From positions 124,001 to 188,000 of the forward strand of contig DATBRC010000020.1 in assembly GCA_036560485.1 (NCBI GenBank): a stretch of DNA of 64,000 nt, in the 5' to 3' direction. This stretch comes from DATBRC01 sp036560485. GTDB taxonomy: Bacteria; Pseudomonadota; Gammaproteobacteria; Burkholderiales; Burkholderiaceae_D. Under the pieces are notes generated by a model. The model saw only the letters and a list, made by a program, of their open reading frames with translations. It was not told the DNA's origin and did no database searches. The position numbers and the translations under genes are program-made. Of the stretch, positions 16,301-26,497 are shown one piece after another. Positions within the stretch are counted from its first letter, which is position 1. Each line of letters opens with the position of its first letter.

Positions 16301-17364
16301 TTGAGCGTACCGAGTTTGCTCATCATTTTTTCAATACGCAGTTGTCCAGCCTGTTGTCGGAATGCAGTCTGTACTTCCGCAACAGGCAGTCGGCCTTCGT
16401 TGTACAAGCCGGCTCCACGATTCATCAGTGACAGCTGGCCAATGCCTTTTGCCATGGATAGATTGATATCCAATTCAGTATGCGGCAACTTGCTGTCCAA
16501 AGCAGCGATGTCGAAGTGATGCGTAGTCAGATTGGTATCAACCAGCGCATCTTCTGCAAACGGCCGCAGTACTGCTTGACCTTGCGCCTCCGCTTTATCC
16601 GCAGTCAACTGCACTGTTGTCTTCAACTCTTGCAGCGAACCATCGATGCCTATTCGCCCTTTGATGCCAACAGCCTGATCCTGCAGAACCGCTACACCAC
16701 CACTCAAGAACTCCGCTTGCAATGCAAATGGTTTGGCGACAGCCAGTGTTGCTTGGCCTGTTAAATTCCCTGAGATGGATTTCAAGGTAGCGCTCGATTC
16801 GGTGGCGGAACGTGCGGCCAATTGTGCGAGTTGAAGACGATAACGAGCGCGATCGAAATCGAGTTGAAAAGCCAATGCGCCAAGTCGCACAATGCTAACC
16901 GGCCCCCAAGCGATTTCGCTTTCATCGATTTTCACTTGATCGATCTGCAATGCAAAAGGCAGCGCAATATTTTGCGGCATGTGCGGCGATGTGGATTTTT
17001 GCTGAATTTTATGGGAGACGATCATGCGTCCAACATGCAAGGAAGTTACATGCAGGCTTGTGTGCAGCAAAGCCTGCGGCTGCCAATCAAGTTGCACATT
17101 CATCAGCGTGATCTTGTCTTGATCGTTTTCAAACAGGATTCGATCAATCGCCATCGGACCAGCCAGGCGGCCATGCACACCTTCGATATGAGCTGCACCA
17201 GTTGACATGCCGGATACGGATGACAACACCAGTTGCGCACCGGATTGCGTACCTAACAACCAGACTGAAACTGCAATCAATAGCACAAGCGGCACGAGTA
17301 CAACACCAAGGCCGATTTGCCAAAGGCGAGATGAAAACCGCTTATGCTTGATCTCAGAAGCCAT
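13369..17364 (-). CDS. tamB: translocation and assembly module subunit TamB
   Basis: A 1331-residue protein with one N-terminal transmembrane helix (GLGVVLVPLVLLIAVSVWLL, about residues 17-36) and a very long periplasmic part made of repeating short beta strands, ending in the conserved DUF490/TamB C-terminal domain (HKLAIEKGELLFNGP, ALDILAMQRG, LVLGHGLDT, LEVSYEQGI, LRYTLS). TamB spans the periplasm as a beta-taco groove and works with TamA in outer membrane protein insertion and phospholipid transport. The start at 17364 overlaps the end of tamA by 11 bases, giving a two-gene operon; a longer frame to 17418 would overlap more and lacks an advantage. It is convergent with the EAL regulator. 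Confidence 0.93.
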   Translation of the reverse strand: MASEIKHKRFSSRLWQIGLGVVLVPLVLLIAVSVWLLGTQSGAQLVLSSVSGMSTGAAHIEGVHGRLAGPMAIDRILFENDQDKITLMNVQLDWQPQALLHTSLHVTSLHVGRMIVSHKIQQKSTSPHMPQNIALPFALQIDQVKIDESEIAWGPVSIVRLGALAFQLDFDRARYRLQLAQLAARSATESSATLKSISGNLTGQATLAVAKPFALQAEFLSGGVAVLQDQAVGIKGRIGIDGSLQELKTTVQLTADKAEAQGQAVLRPFAEDALVDTNLTTHHFDIAALDSKLPHTELDINLSMAKGIGQLSLMNRGAGLYNEGRLPVAEVQTAFRQQAGQLRIEKMMSKLGTLKQPAGIINGNGQYANGALDLSLDLKALDLRRLDQRLQSTQLGGQVGIKHVANKQTLAAELSEPFGKNKIALSAHATMADDHITVERAELALGKGNVQAAGQFDLSEQNAFSAEGRMNHFRLQELGTFDSFPDMDLNGKFSLRGARQPKLMADLAFNIMDSQLAGQALEGEGKAQLRADRLLVPRMLLAIGANRLQINGELSGGDTQLLFTLDAPNLEQLGAGYGGVFQAHGSARGTFNQPHIDVMWTGDKIQMPNQLQLAKTQGKVMAIVDRNQPFFLKTVALDASANGLEMVDRKLAALTAHLQFSPQATAPLAMNIQGDDLIMAQIKAEYFSVVAQGTTARHIIDASMAEIDQKWMLKMDGGFKDLGSAARWQGTINRMEGEGRVVGHLAEAAPLTVSRQRMQLDHFVLDANDGHLAIDQFIRDQNNIVTRGNFERLQIMSLLQFANQQPMLTSDLQLAGEWNLDLANTVNGSIKVRRQSGDIMMKGSASVPLGLRNLDANVQATNGHLMLRFNADGQQVGHIDVNATANLASGANRFSIVPNTPLSGAAKLDIPSLNWIGSLISPGLMADGRLQSTVSMKGTYADPRFTGNIAARGLRLFFMEQGIDLRNGTLDGEFQNDGLVVKQLRFQSVDGDVDVTGPIKWTDGKTVAHLALKADRFVLFNRIDRRLVVSGQSQIDWNDSNIQSGIPAAGIKSRIKITGAFNVNSGFFDIGRADSPGLSDDVVIVGHKQKPANRMVADTDVKVSLGDGITLQGRGLDAILAGQIHVTSDTRQALRAQGTLTVIKGTYNAYGHKLAIEKGELLFNGPIGNPALDILAMQRGQEVEVGVSVSGTVLTPHITLVSEPSVPDTEKLSWLVLGHGLDTAGGSDLSVLQAAASALLSGRESGGVQSQLAGAFGLDEINIKTDQTNTQQRVVTLGKRLSSKLEVSYEQGIESISNVLHLRYTLSKRLSVEAETGTRSAISLFFNFLFD

Positions 17365-19132
17365 AGCCGACCGAGAAATGGAGCCGCACCTGATTGACCG
17401 CGTGACCGTATGCGACATCGAGATTCACTGCCCCGATCGGACTGCGCCAGCGCGCGCCGACACCTGTTCCTTGCTTCAACTTGAATTCACGCCATGATTC
17501 AGCGGCGTCGCCCGCATCCCTGAATATGGCAGCGCCCCATGTCGGAGTGATTTTATAAACCAGTTCAGCGCTCATGACTGCCATCACTGTGCCGCCTACT
17601 ACTGCTTCGCTGCCGTTCTGCACCACGTTAACACCGAGACTGTTGTATGCATAGCCGCGCACGCTTTGGTCACCGCCGGTTCTGAACAAGAGATCGCCAG
17701 GAACCGCATCACGCTTTGCGCCGAGTACATCGCCGATTTGTCCGCGCAAAATTATCAGCCACCTTCGTCCGAAAGGCACTAACGAATAACCTTGCCCGAC
17801 CACGCGCCCCAGATTTTTTTCTGTTAATGAACCGGTGATCCCGCCATCCATTTCAATCGATGCCGCATAGCCGCGCTGTGGCGAAAGCAAATTGTCGACA
17901 CGGTGCCTGGTATAAAAATACGAGGCAATCAACGCTTGACGATTGTTGATCGAATCGCCTCCAAGTCGCTGCCTGTCTGCCAAATAGGATGTTCCCCACG
18001 CTTTTTCATCCGTCTTGATCGGACCGGTCAAACGTGCATCGACCCGAATCTTGTCGTCAATTTCATTTGCAATATCCGTCCGTTCATAGTGCGTACCCAA
18101 GCTCGGACGCCAGCCATTGTCACGCGCAGGAAAATAAATATCTGTGCCCAGCAAGCTTGTCTGGCGATCTACGCGCAATTCGGATTCCATGCGCCAGTTA
18201 TGGCCAAGTAATTGACGATCCAGCCACTTCAATTGTCCGCGCGCGCCTGTATCGGTTGAGAATCCTGCACCGACTGACAAACGCCGACGCTCATTTTCCA
18301 CCAAGGTTACTTTTACAGGAACCTGATCGGGATGATCGGGATCCGCATTGATGGTGGCAAACACTGAACGAAAGTATCCTGTGTCTTGCAGTCGCGTTTG
18401 CAATTCGGTGAGCCTGGATTGCGAATATGGCTCGCCTGGATGAATTGGATTCAGTGTGTCAATGATCTCGCGCGAATATCGCTGCAAACCTTCTACCTGC
18501 AAAGCGCCAAAGGTAAAGAACGGACCGGAATCGACTTCAACGGTCAGCATTGCCTTGTGCTGATCAGGATCAATTTGCGCTTCGCTTTCGGTAATCTTGG
18601 CAGCTGGATAATCGCGGATTAACAATCCTTTCAACAGCGTGTCTTTAGCATCGTTCCATGCCTTCTGGCGAAATGGCTCACCTGGTTGCAAACTCCAGCG
18701 TCGCTTCAGATTTTCCATTCTTTTAGCATCGGCATGGAGACCCTCTGCGATGGCACCAGCAAAGTGGATCTCAACGGTATTGACTTGAGTAATGGGGCCG
18801 GGCGTTACATTAAAACGAACGATCGAGCGATCGGATTCTTGAGACACTTCATATGCAACCGTGGGTGAGAAGTAGCCTTCAGTCGCCAATAGATCTCGAA
18901 TTTTTTGCGGCGTGATGCCAATCAGACGCTGCCATTCTTCTTGCGTCATATTGGCATCGCCGGCATGCTGCTCGATTTCAAGATTGTCGCGCAACAAGGG
19001 TTCAAGCGAACCGGTCCCTGTGATCTCGATCACATGGCGTTCCAGATTTTGTGCGAGGCAAAGGCATGCAGTTGATAACAGGCATATGCAAAATAACGCT
19101 CGAACGCTCGCTTTAAAACTGCTACGACGCAA
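17354..19132 (-). CDS. tamA: translocation and assembly module subunit TamA (BamA family)
   Basis: A 592-residue outer membrane protein. Residues 1-27 form a signal peptide (ALFCICLLSTACLCLAQ). Two or three POTRA-like domains follow, for example AKITESEAQIDPDQHKA and TFGALQVEGLQRYS regions, then a 16-strand barrel of the surface-antigen type with the VRGY motif (QSVRGYAYNSLG) and a terminal phenylalanine (VGYGF), the usual signal for outer membrane insertion. It pairs with the downstream tamB in the translocation and assembly module. The first gene of the pair, it has no close upstream neighbour on the same strand. Confidence 0.93.
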   Translation of the reverse strand: MRRSSFKASVRALFCICLLSTACLCLAQNLERHVIEITGTGSLEPLLRDNLEIEQHAGDANMTQEEWQRLIGITPQKIRDLLATEGYFSPTVAYEVSQESDRSIVRFNVTPGPITQVNTVEIHFAGAIAEGLHADAKRMENLKRRWSLQPGEPFRQKAWNDAKDTLLKGLLIRDYPAAKITESEAQIDPDQHKAMLTVEVDSGPFFTFGALQVEGLQRYSREIIDTLNPIHPGEPYSQSRLTELQTRLQDTGYFRSVFATINADPDHPDQVPVKVTLVENERRRLSVGAGFSTDTGARGQLKWLDRQLLGHNWRMESELRVDRQTSLLGTDIYFPARDNGWRPSLGTHYERTDIANEIDDKIRVDARLTGPIKTDEKAWGTSYLADRQRLGGDSINNRQALIASYFYTRHRVDNLLSPQRGYAASIEMDGGITGSLTEKNLGRVVGQGYSLVPFGRRWLIILRGQIGDVLGAKRDAVPGDLLFRTGGDQSVRGYAYNSLGVNVVQNGSEAVVGGTVMAVMSAELVYKITPTWGAAIFRDAGDAAESWREFKLKQGTGVGARWRSPIGAVNLDVAYGHAVNQVRLHFSVGYGF

Positions 19133-19148
19133 TATGTACTTTCTATAA

Positions 19149-19429
19149 AGATTAATTAAATTTATTGTAACGATTTATTGTCATCATGGTCTTATCCCTA
19201 TTGCCATATGAGCGCCCAAACATTTACTCAAGATATGCCTAAATGGGAAGTATATGGAACCTGATGTTTCCGCTAGTCTGTTTGAAAATCTGAAACAGAA
19301 TGCCTGAATGAAACAGTTGGCATGGTTGTATTATTTCAAGCTTGGGTAGTACAGCATATGCGATATGCCAATGTCCTGTGAAATAGCGACAAGTAATACG
19401 CATAAAGAGCGATTAGAAAAAACTATACC
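19149..19429. other. intergenic region without recognised features
   Basis: Between the divergent-side start of tamA and the terminator of the binding-protein gene lie about 280 bases. They contain AT-rich sequence likely to hold the tamA promoter, but no gene, RNA or repeat that I can support. Confidence 0.5.
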
Positions 19430-19481
19430 CAAAAAAATAAACCACCATGAATCGCATAAGATGTACACGATTCTGGTGGTT
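19430..19481 (-). terminator. rho-independent terminator of the binding-protein gene
   Basis: A 14-base stem (aaccaccatgaatcg with cgattctggtggtt, one bulge) and a 13-base loop are followed on the minus strand by TTTATTTTTTT. It lies about 65 bases after the stop at 19546. Confidence 0.85.
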
Positions 19482-19545
19482 ACAGAACAACTGCTTTATT
19501 CTACTTATATCTTTTTCTTGTTACCCTGATTAAACACAACCGTCA

Positions 19546-20700
19546 TTATCGAATCAAACTACCATTCTTGCTAATGACAGTAACTTCAACGAAGTTTGAT
19601 TGAGCATGACTGGTCGGCGAAAAACTCACCTTGAATCCGCCGACATCATATGGATTCATTGTCTCCAGTCCTTTGTAGATGGATTCGCGCGTTACTTTCG
19701 GGCCGCCGCGTTTAATACCTTCAACCAGAACCTTGGCGCCGATGAACTCTTCAAGACTTGTATAGTTCGGTGTTGCGCCTGTCGGACCGTATTTTTTCAA
19801 TGCCGCATAATATTCCTTGATGATAGGCGCTGTACCTTGGGAAAAGACGTACGGCATCACCTGCGCAATGCCAACGCCGCGAGCAATTTTTGGTCCGTCT
19901 ATGTCATAAATTTGTTTAGGGCTTGCGACCGAGACCGTTACATATTGCGCAATGCGTGATTTTGTACGAGTTGCCTTGATGAAGTTGGCCGCAGGTTTGC
20001 CCGTGCCCCAAATGACCACGGCAGACGGGTCGCCCTTCATGATATCGTCGGCAGCCTTCTGTACATCATCCGGCTTGGTCGATTCATAAGTGCCTGACGA
20101 CACAATTGTCTTGCCACGCTTTTTCAACGCTGCGACAACACCATCCAGACCCACTTTACCGAATCCATCGTTCTGGTAAAACACAGCGATCTTGTCCAGC
20201 TGAAGCGACATCAATTGGTCGACAATACCCTCAGCTTCACCGGCATAGCTGGCGCGAATATGGAAAAAATGGCGTGTTTTTTCAAATGGTTCACGCAATG
20301 TCGATGATCCCGTGTAAGGAGCGATCAGCACTGTTCCGTTTGTTTCCAGAATTTGCTGTTTCACCACCTCACCCAAAGGTGATGTACCGGCAGAGGCAAT
20401 CAACGCCACCACATTGTCCTTCTCGACCAATTCCTTGATGTTCTTGACGGTATCAGGAACCTTGTACACGTCATCCTTGAGAATACGTTTGATTTTTCTT
20501 CCAAAAATGCCGCCGTTATCATTGACATAGTCAAAATAGATTTTGACGCCGAGCGCCATATTTTGGCCTACGTCGGCAATCGGGCCTGTGATCGGGGCGG
20601 ATTGGCCGATCACAATATCTTCCGCGGCAAAAGAAATGTTAACTGTGACGGATGCCACTAAACTCGCAGCAATAGGCAGCCACTTGATTGCTCTAAGCAT
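19546..20700 (-). CDS. branched-chain amino-acid type ABC transporter substrate-binding protein
   Basis: The 384-residue protein has a signal peptide (LPIAASLVASVTVNISFAA, cleavage near residue 26) and a type I periplasmic-binding fold of the Leu/Ile/Val family: IVIGQSAPITGPIADVGQNM at the start, then NDNGGIFGRKI and later ALIASAGTSPLGE and the hinge segment FYQNDGFGKVG. AGGAGAG precedes the ATG. No permease or ATPase gene is adjacent, so this is an orphan binding protein that must use a transporter encoded elsewhere. Many such orphans in Burkholderiales bind amino acids or aromatic acids; the ligand is unknown. It is followed by its own terminator and preceded by a 168-base gap to the dehydrogenase. 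Confidence 0.9.
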   Translation of the reverse strand: MLRAIKWLPIAASLVASVTVNISFAAEDIVIGQSAPITGPIADVGQNMALGVKIYFDYVNDNGGIFGRKIKRILKDDVYKVPDTVKNIKELVEKDNVVALIASAGTSPLGEVVKQQILETNGTVLIAPYTGSSTLREPFEKTRHFFHIRASYAGEAEGIVDQLMSLQLDKIAVFYQNDGFGKVGLDGVVAALKKRGKTIVSSGTYESTKPDDVQKAADDIMKGDPSAVVIWGTGKPAANFIKATRTKSRIAQYVTVSVASPKQIYDIDGPKIARGVGIAQVMPYVFSQGTAPIIKEYYAALKKYGPTGATPNYTSLEEFIGAKVLVEGIKRGGPKVTRESIYKGLETMNPYDVGGFKVSFSPTSHAQSNFVEVTVISKNGSLIR

Positions 20701-20868
20701 TTGTACTCTCCTGTTATATTATTTTGTTACATTACGTCAATAATGCAGAGTGCTGATCTATGTGTCAATCAATATGCATAAAGAACGTCGCGTTACCGAC
20801 ACTGCTGAGTCAGGACGCGCCTCGAACACCGCAGCAAAGTGGGGCGATAACGATAGCAAAACGATCAC

Positions 20869-21609
20869 TTATGGCATCAAGCCGCCGCTCACTTCAATGA
20901 CGGCACCGTTAATGTAACTAGCCTCATCCGACGCCAGAAATGCATAGGCATTGGCGATATCTTCCGGTTGCCCTACGCGACCGAGCGGCACCTTTTCTGC
21001 CATGGAACGCAGCACATTGTCCGGCATGCTGTTCAAGATTGGTGTTTGTACGAAACCAGGGCAAACAGCATTGGAGCGAATGCCGTATTTACCCAATTCA
21101 CGCGACCATGTCTTGACCATGCCGATCACGCCGAATTTGGTTGCCGCATAGTTGGTCTGCCCAAAATTGCCGTATAAGCCGACCACCGAGGATGCATTCA
21201 GGATGACGCCGCCTTTTTGCTCGATCATGATATCCACCACGGCTCGGGCACAATTGAAGGTTCCCTTGAGATTGACATCGATAACCTTGTCAAATTGCTC
21301 ATCAGTCATTTTTTTCAACTGCGCATCCATCACGATACCTGCGTTATTTACCAAAACGTCGATCCGACCATACTTGCCCATCACCGTGCTGATCATCGCA
21401 GCAATGCTTTCTTTTTTGGTCACATCGAGCTTGATGCCGATCGCTTGCCCACCGTTTTTGTTGATTTCATCTGCAACAGCAGCCACTGCCGACGCATCAA
21501 GGTCGCACACAACGACCTTTGCACCTTCTTTGGAGAATTTAACCGCAGTAGCTTGACCAATGCCTCTTGCTGCCCCTGTAATAATTGATACTTTATTTAA
21601 AAGACGCAC
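20869..21609 (-). CDS. short-chain dehydrogenase/reductase (FabG-like)
   Basis: A 246-residue SDR with the NAD(P)-binding TGAARGIG motif, D at the end of the second strand (VVVCDLDAS), NNAG, the active-site S-Y-K (ASSVV, then YAATK) and the C-terminal SGGLMP. It resembles 3-oxoacyl-ACP or acetoacetyl-CoA reductases. The start is a GTG at 21609 with GGAG six bases upstream; a longer frame to 21729 begins in a region without coding character. VCDLD after strand 2 points to NAD(H) rather than NADP(H), a moderate inference. No fatty acid or polyhydroxyalkanoate genes are nearby, so the pathway is open. Confidence 0.88.
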   Translation of the reverse strand: MRLLNKVSIITGAARGIGQATAVKFSKEGAKVVVCDLDASAVAAVADEINKNGGQAIGIKLDVTKKESIAAMISTVMGKYGRIDVLVNNAGIVMDAQLKKMTDEQFDKVIDVNLKGTFNCARAVVDIMIEQKGGVILNASSVVGLYGNFGQTNYAATKFGVIGMVKTWSRELGKYGIRSNAVCPGFVQTPILNSMPDNVLRSMAEKVPLGRVGQPEDIANAYAFLASDEASYINGAVIEVSGGLMP

Positions 21610-21964
21610 TGTTTTCTCCAAAAAATGTAGAAAGTGAAAAATCCTCAGAGGGGTGAGGCAAGGTAAATCAACCTTGAAATGCAGGCGATGTGTGGCGAAA
21701 TCACTGCTGGAGCAATATCCATTACCCACAATGGCATAAAAATTTATTCTAACGTACCTGATTGAATTTAAACAACTAATTAACCGTGTATTATCAGCTT
21801 CGCTCTATACAACAAGACACGACCCAATTTGAATATCTGAGATTGCCCCGTACATGTAAAAGAAAATCACTCTAATTGTAATAATTCGTATATTTCATTG
21901 TGACTGCAAACGAAATTATGTATTTAGTAATCAACAGACATTTGATCCAGAAGAGTTGAAGCCG
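21610..21964. promoter_or_regulatory. control region between the divergent SDR and mdtABC genes
   Basis: About 350 AT-rich bases separate the two divergent units. They must hold both promoters, but I see no convincing operator or conserved box. No open frame with coding character apart from the short leader that follows. Confidence 0.45.
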
Positions 21965-22027
21965 ATGAATCAACCGCAATTTTCAAAAAAACTTTACTTC
22001 ACTGGTTCACCAACATCAAAACGATGA
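21965..22027 (+). CDS. possible 20-codon leader peptide upstream of mdtA
   Basis: An ATG at 21965, with purine-rich sequence (AGAAGAGTTGAAG) before it, opens a 20-codon frame (MNQPQFSKKLYFTGSPTSKR). Its TGA overlaps the mdtA ATG in the arrangement ATGA. Such overlap allows translational coupling, and short leaders occur before drug-efflux genes. mdtA itself has no obvious ribosome binding site at 22024, which favours coupling. The peptide may equally be chance. Confidence 0.35.
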   Translation: MNQPQFSKKLYFTGSPTSKR

Positions 22028-23340
22028 ACAACACAACGGGATCGCTACAAATGCATAGCAAGGGACTCTTTCGCCGCTGGTGGGTATGGCTGCTGTTACT
22101 GGCTTTGGCTGGCGCAAGCATCACCTTTTATTTCTCTGCACCGCAAAAAGAACAATCGGCACAACAACAAAACGCTGCAGGAAAAAGCGGCGGGCGCCGC
22201 AACGGCAATGGCGGACAACCGATGCCGGTAGTGGCAGCAGCAGCGAAAACAGGCGATATCAGCATCTATTTGAATGGGCTCGGATCAGTCGTTCCATTGA
22301 ATACCGTGACAGTCAAACCGCGCGTCGACGGACAATTGATGCGCATCCTGTTTCGCGAAGGCCAACTCGTCAAGCAAGGACAAGCGCTTGCCGAAATTGA
22401 TCCACGCCCTTTTCAAGTCCAACTGACACAGGCGGAAGGCCAATACGCACGCGATCAGGCATTACTCACGAATGCACAGGTCGACCTGGAACGTTATCAA
22501 ACACTCTTCAAGCAGGATTCGATTGCCAAGCAACAGCTCGATACCCAGGAAGCGTTGGTCAGGCAATATGAAGGCACACTCAAGGTCGACAAGGGACAAA
22601 TCGACAGTGCCAAGTTGCAATTGACCTATGCGCAAGTGACGGCGCCTGCAAGCGGCCGCATCGGTCTGCGCCAAGTCGATCAAGGCAATATCGTGCATGC
22701 CAGCGATACCAATGGCATCGTGGTGATCACGCAATTGCAACCGGCGACTGTCGTATTCACGATCCCGGAAGACAACATCCCCAGCGTAATGCAAAAACTG
22801 CAGGTCGGCAGCAAATTAAGCGTCGATGCCTATGATCGTTCGCAAAAAACAAAACTGGCTACTGGGGTGCTACTTACTTTAGATAACCAGATTGATGTCA
22901 CCACCGGCACCGTCAAACTCAAAGCGCAATTTACCAATGAGGACTACAGCCTGTTCCCGAATCAATTTGTCAATACACGCTTGCTGCTGGAAACCAGACA
23001 CGGCCTCACCGTGATTCCGACGGCAGCCATTCAGCGCGGCACGCAAGGCACGTTTGTGTATGTCGTAAAAGAAGATCGGAGCGTGTCAGTGCGCCCTGTC
23101 AAGCTCGGGCCATCGCAAGGTGACAACACCGCAATCGATACCGGACTGGCGCCGGGTGAACTCGTCGTCATCGATGGCGCAGACAAACTGCGTGAAGGTG
23201 CAAAAGTGGAATTGGCAACCCGCGATGGCAATGCACGAAGCAAAGACGGCAGCGCACGGCCAAAAACAGGCGGTGGGCATAAACGGGATGGCGCTTCTGC
23301 ACCTGCAACCGGCAGTGCGCCAACGAAAGGTAGCTCATGA
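22024..23340 (+). CDS. mdtA: RND efflux periplasmic adaptor (MdtA type)
   Basis: The 438-residue membrane fusion protein has a signal-anchor (WWVWLLLLALAGASITFYF, about residues 19-37), a lipoyl/biotinyl half-motif (VDGQLMRILFREGQLVKQGQALAEIDP split over two strands), a long alpha-hairpin (QAEGQYARDQALLTNAQ to the SAKLQL region), the second lipoyl half (TAPASGRIGLRQVDQGN) and a C-terminal membrane-proximal domain. Strand and loop order follow E. coli MdtA closely. The tail is rich in Gly, Ser, Lys and Ala (about 40 residues). An alternative start is the methionine at 22051. First gene of the mdtABC plus channel operon, which exports drugs, bile-like detergents or other amphiphiles. Confidence 0.92.
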   Translation: MNNTTGSLQMHSKGLFRRWWVWLLLLALAGASITFYFSAPQKEQSAQQQNAAGKSGGRRNGNGGQPMPVVAAAAKTGDISIYLNGLGSVVPLNTVTVKPRVDGQLMRILFREGQLVKQGQALAEIDPRPFQVQLTQAEGQYARDQALLTNAQVDLERYQTLFKQDSIAKQQLDTQEALVRQYEGTLKVDKGQIDSAKLQLTYAQVTAPASGRIGLRQVDQGNIVHASDTNGIVVITQLQPATVVFTIPEDNIPSVMQKLQVGSKLSVDAYDRSQKTKLATGVLLTLDNQIDVTTGTVKLKAQFTNEDYSLFPNQFVNTRLLLETRHGLTVIPTAAIQRGTQGTFVYVVKEDRSVSVRPVKLGPSQGDNTAIDTGLAPGELVVIDGADKLREGAKVELATRDGNARSKDGSARPKTGGGHKRDGASAPATGSAPTKGSS

Positions 23341-23384
23341 CATGTCGCATGATGCTGCCTCACAAAAGCTAAACTCGTAACGAC

Positions 23385-26300
23385 ATGAATCCGTCACGCC
23401 TGTTTATTCTGCGCCCTGTCGCAACTTCATTATTGATGGTCGCGATTCTGTTGATCGGCGTTCTGGCTTATCGAATATTGCCGCTGTCTGCGCTGCCGGA
23501 AGTCGATTACCCAACCATCCAAGTCGTCACACTTTATCCTGGTGCCAGCCCTGACGTGATGACATCGTCTGTCACTGCGCCGCTGGAACGCCAGTTCGGC
23601 CAAATGCCGGGATTGAACCAGATGTCATCCACCAGCTCCGGCGGCGCATCGGTGATCACACTACAGTTCAGCTTGTCGCTGCAACTCGATATCGCAGAGC
23701 AAGAAGTACAAGCGGCCATCAACGCCGGCGCCAACTTGCTGCCCGCTGATTTACCCGCACCTCCGATTTACAGCAAGGTCAATCCGGCCGATACGCCGAT
23801 CATCACACTTGCGCTGACGTCCAAGACGCTTCCGCTTACGCAAATACAAAGTCTGGCCGACACACGTCTGGCGCAAAAAATTGCACAATTGCCAGGTGTC
23901 GGACTAGTCAGTTTGAGTGGCGGCCAACGTCCTGCAGTGCGCATTCAAGCCAATCCCACTGCGTTGGCTGCGCACAGCTTGAATATCGAAGACATCCGTA
24001 GCGCAATCGGCAATGCGAATGTCAACCAAGCAAAAGGAAGTTTCGACGGACCCGCACGCGCCTACACGATCGATGCCAATGATCAATTGCGCTCCGGCGA
24101 CGAATACAAAGCGATCATCGTCGCGTACCGCAACAATGCGCCGATTCATCTCTCCGATGTTGCCGATGTAATCGACGATGCTGAAAACGTGAAGCAAGCC
24201 GCATGGGTCAATGAAAAACCGGCCATCATTTTGAATGTGCAACGCCAACCTGGCGCCAACGTGATTGCAGTAGTCGACAGCATCAAAAAACTGCTGCCGC
24301 AATTACAAACCGCCTTGCCTGCTGCAGTAGAAGTGTCGATATTGACGGACCGCACCACCACCATCCGTGCATCGGTAAAAGATGTGCAATTCGAATTGTT
24401 ACTGTCAGTCGCTCTAGTGGTGATGGTGATCTTCCTGTTTCTGCGCAATGTATCCGCCACCATTATTCCGAGCGTTGCGGTGCCGCTATCGTTGATCGGC
24501 ACATTCGGCGTCATGTATCTGGCCGGATTCAGTCTGAACAATCTGACCTTGATGGCATTGACGATCTCGACCGGCTTTGTGGTCGATGATGCGATCGTGA
24601 TGATTGAAAATATTGCGCGTTACATCGAACAAGGCGATCCGCCGTTGAAAGCTGCATTGAAGGGCTCAGAGCAAATTGGTTTCACCATTTTGTCGCTGAC
24701 CATTTCGTTGATTGCGGTATTGATCCCGCTGCTGTTCATGGGCGATGTCGTTGGACGTCTGTTCCGTGAATTTGCGATTACGCTGTCGGTCACTATCATT
24801 ATCTCGGCCATCGTATCGCTGACATTGACACCGATGATGTGCGCCAAATTATTGCGCCATGTACCGGAAGAAAAACAAGGTCGCTTCTATAAAGCATCCG
24901 GACATTTCTTTGATCGCACCATTGAGCAATATGGAAAGTGGCTCAATTGGGTGCTCGATCGGCAGACAGCAACGTTACTGGTTGCAGTTGGCACGCTGGT
25001 GCTGACTTGCCTGCTCTATATACTCATACCGAAAGGATTCTTTCCTGTGCAAGACACTGGCGTCATTCAAGGTATTTCCGAAGCGCCGCAATCGATCTCA
25101 TTTTCTGCAATGGCAGAACGGCAACAAGCTCTTGCCAAAATCGTGCTGCAAGATCCTGATGTCGAAAGCCTGTCGTCATTCATTGGCGTCGACGGCACCA
25201 ACACCACGCTCAATAGCGGCCGCATGTTGATCAATCTCAAGCCGCATGAAACCCGCAAGAATAATGTCACGACTGTCATCAATCGCCTGCAGCAGAAATT
25301 GGAAGACGTTGCGGGCATTTCACTTTTCATGCAGCCGGTGCAAGACCTGACGATTGAAACACGTGTCAGCCGCACGCAATATCAATTCACGATGGAAGAT
25401 GCCGATCCAAAAAATCTCAGCATCTGGACACCGAAGCTGGTAGACGCGCTAAGTCAATTACCACAATTGCGTAACGTCACCAGCGATTTGCAGGATCAAG
25501 GTTTGCAAGCAACGCTGACCATCGACCGCAACACTGCATCGCGCCTGGGCATTACACCGGCCACTATCGACAACACGCTATACAGTGCATTCGGTCAACG
25601 CATCGTCTCCACTATTTTCACGCAAACCAATCAATATCGCGTGGTGCTCGAAGTCAAACCGGAATTCCGACAAGGACCGAAATCACTGAATGATATTTAC
25701 ATCACGACAGCAACAGGTGCGCAAATCCCCCTTAGTTCGATCACCACTCTAACGGAACAAGCCACGCCGTTGGTAGTCAGCCACATTGGTCAATTCCCTG
25801 CTACCACCATTTCATTCAACCTCGCACCGGGCGTTGCACTAGGCGATGCAGTACAAGCGATTAATACAACCAAACAAGACATCGGGCTGCCACTCAGCAC
25901 ACAGACCAATTTCCAGGGCGCTGCGCTGGCATTTCAAGCTTCACTCGCCAATGAACTGTTGCTGATTCTGGCAGCCATCGTCACGGTTTATATCGTGTTG
26001 GGCGTGTTGTATGAAAGTTATATCCATCCGATCACGATCCTGTCGACGCTGCCATCCGCCGGCATGGGTGCGCTGCTGGCATTGATGTTGTTCCGTACCG
26101 ACCTTGGCATCATCTCGGTGATCGGCATCATCCTGCTGATTGGCATCGTCAAGAAGAACGCGATCATGATGATCGACTTTGCGTTGGATGCCGAGCGCAA
26201 TGAAGGCCTGACTGCACGCGATGCGATTTATCAAGCATGTCTGTTGCGTTTCCGGCCGATCCTGATGACGACGATGGCTGCGTTGCTCGGTGCATTGCCG

Positions 26301-26495
26301 TTAATGCTCGGCAGCGGAGTCGGTTCCGAACTGCGCCATCCGCTTGGCATCAGCATCGTAGGCGGCTTGATCGTCAGTCAAGTGTTGACGTTATTTACGA
26401 CACCAGTGATTTATCTTGGTTTCGATCGTTTGGCAAAACGTTTCACAAGAACTGATCCCGCCGCACCTCACGGCGCTGCACCTCAAGCAGAATAG
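23385..26495 (+). CDS. mdtB: RND multidrug efflux transporter (MdtB type)
   Basis: A full-length 1036-residue RND pump. The first helix ([20 protein letters not shown]) is followed by the first large periplasmic loop, with [21 protein letters not shown] near its start. The proton-relay pair DD lies in [14 protein letters not shown] second half repeats the arrangement and ends with conserved [15 protein letters not shown] and [12 protein letters not shown]. MdtB and MdtC form a B2C heterotrimer in the inner membrane, with proton flow in one subunit type and drug export in the other. The gene follows mdtA after 44 bases and precedes mdtC by two bases, so translation is probably coupled. Confidence 0.93.
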   Translation: MNPSRLFILRPVATSLLMVAILLIGVLAYRILPLSALPEVDYPTIQVVTLYPGASPDVMTSSVTAPLERQFGQMPGLNQMSSTSSGGASVITLQFSLSLQLDIAEQEVQAAINAGANLLPADLPAPPIYSKVNPADTPIITLALTSKTLPLTQIQSLADTRLAQKIAQLPGVGLVSLSGGQRPAVRIQANPTALAAHSLNIEDIRSAIGNANVNQAKGSFDGPARAYTIDANDQLRSGDEYKAIIVAYRNNAPIHLSDVADVIDDAENVKQAAWVNEKPAIILNVQRQPGANVIAVVDSIKKLLPQLQTALPAAVEVSILTDRTTTIRASVKDVQFELLLSVALVVMVIFLFLRNVSATIIPSVAVPLSLIGTFGVMYLAGFSLNNLTLMALTISTGFVVDDAIVMIENIARYIEQGDPPLKAALKGSEQIGFTILSLTISLIAVLIPLLFMGDVVGRLFREFAITLSVTIIISAIVSLTLTPMMCAKLLRHVPEEKQGRFYKASGHFFDRTIEQYGKWLNWVLDRQTATLLVAVGTLVLTCLLYILIPKGFFPVQDTGVIQGISEAPQSISFSAMAERQQALAKIVLQDPDVESLSSFIGVDGTNTTLNSGRMLINLKPHETRKNNVTTVINRLQQKLEDVAGISLFMQPVQDLTIETRVSRTQYQFTMEDADPKNLSIWTPKLVDALSQLPQLRNVTSDLQDQGLQATLTIDRNTASRLGITPATIDNTLYSAFGQRIVSTIFTQTNQYRVVLEVKPEFRQGPKSLNDIYITTATGAQIPLSSITTLTEQATPLVVSHIGQFPATTISFNLAPGVALGDAVQAINTTKQDIGLPLSTQTNFQGAALAFQASLANELLLILAAIVTVYIVLGVLYESYIHPITILSTLPSAGMGALLALMLFRTDLGIISVIGIILLIGIVKKNAIMMIDFALDAERNEGLTARDAIYQACLLRFRPILMTTMAALLGALPLMLGSGVGSELRHPLGISIVGGLIVSQVLTLFTTPVIYLGFDRLAKRFTRTDPAAPHGAAPQAE

Positions 26496-26497
26496 CC

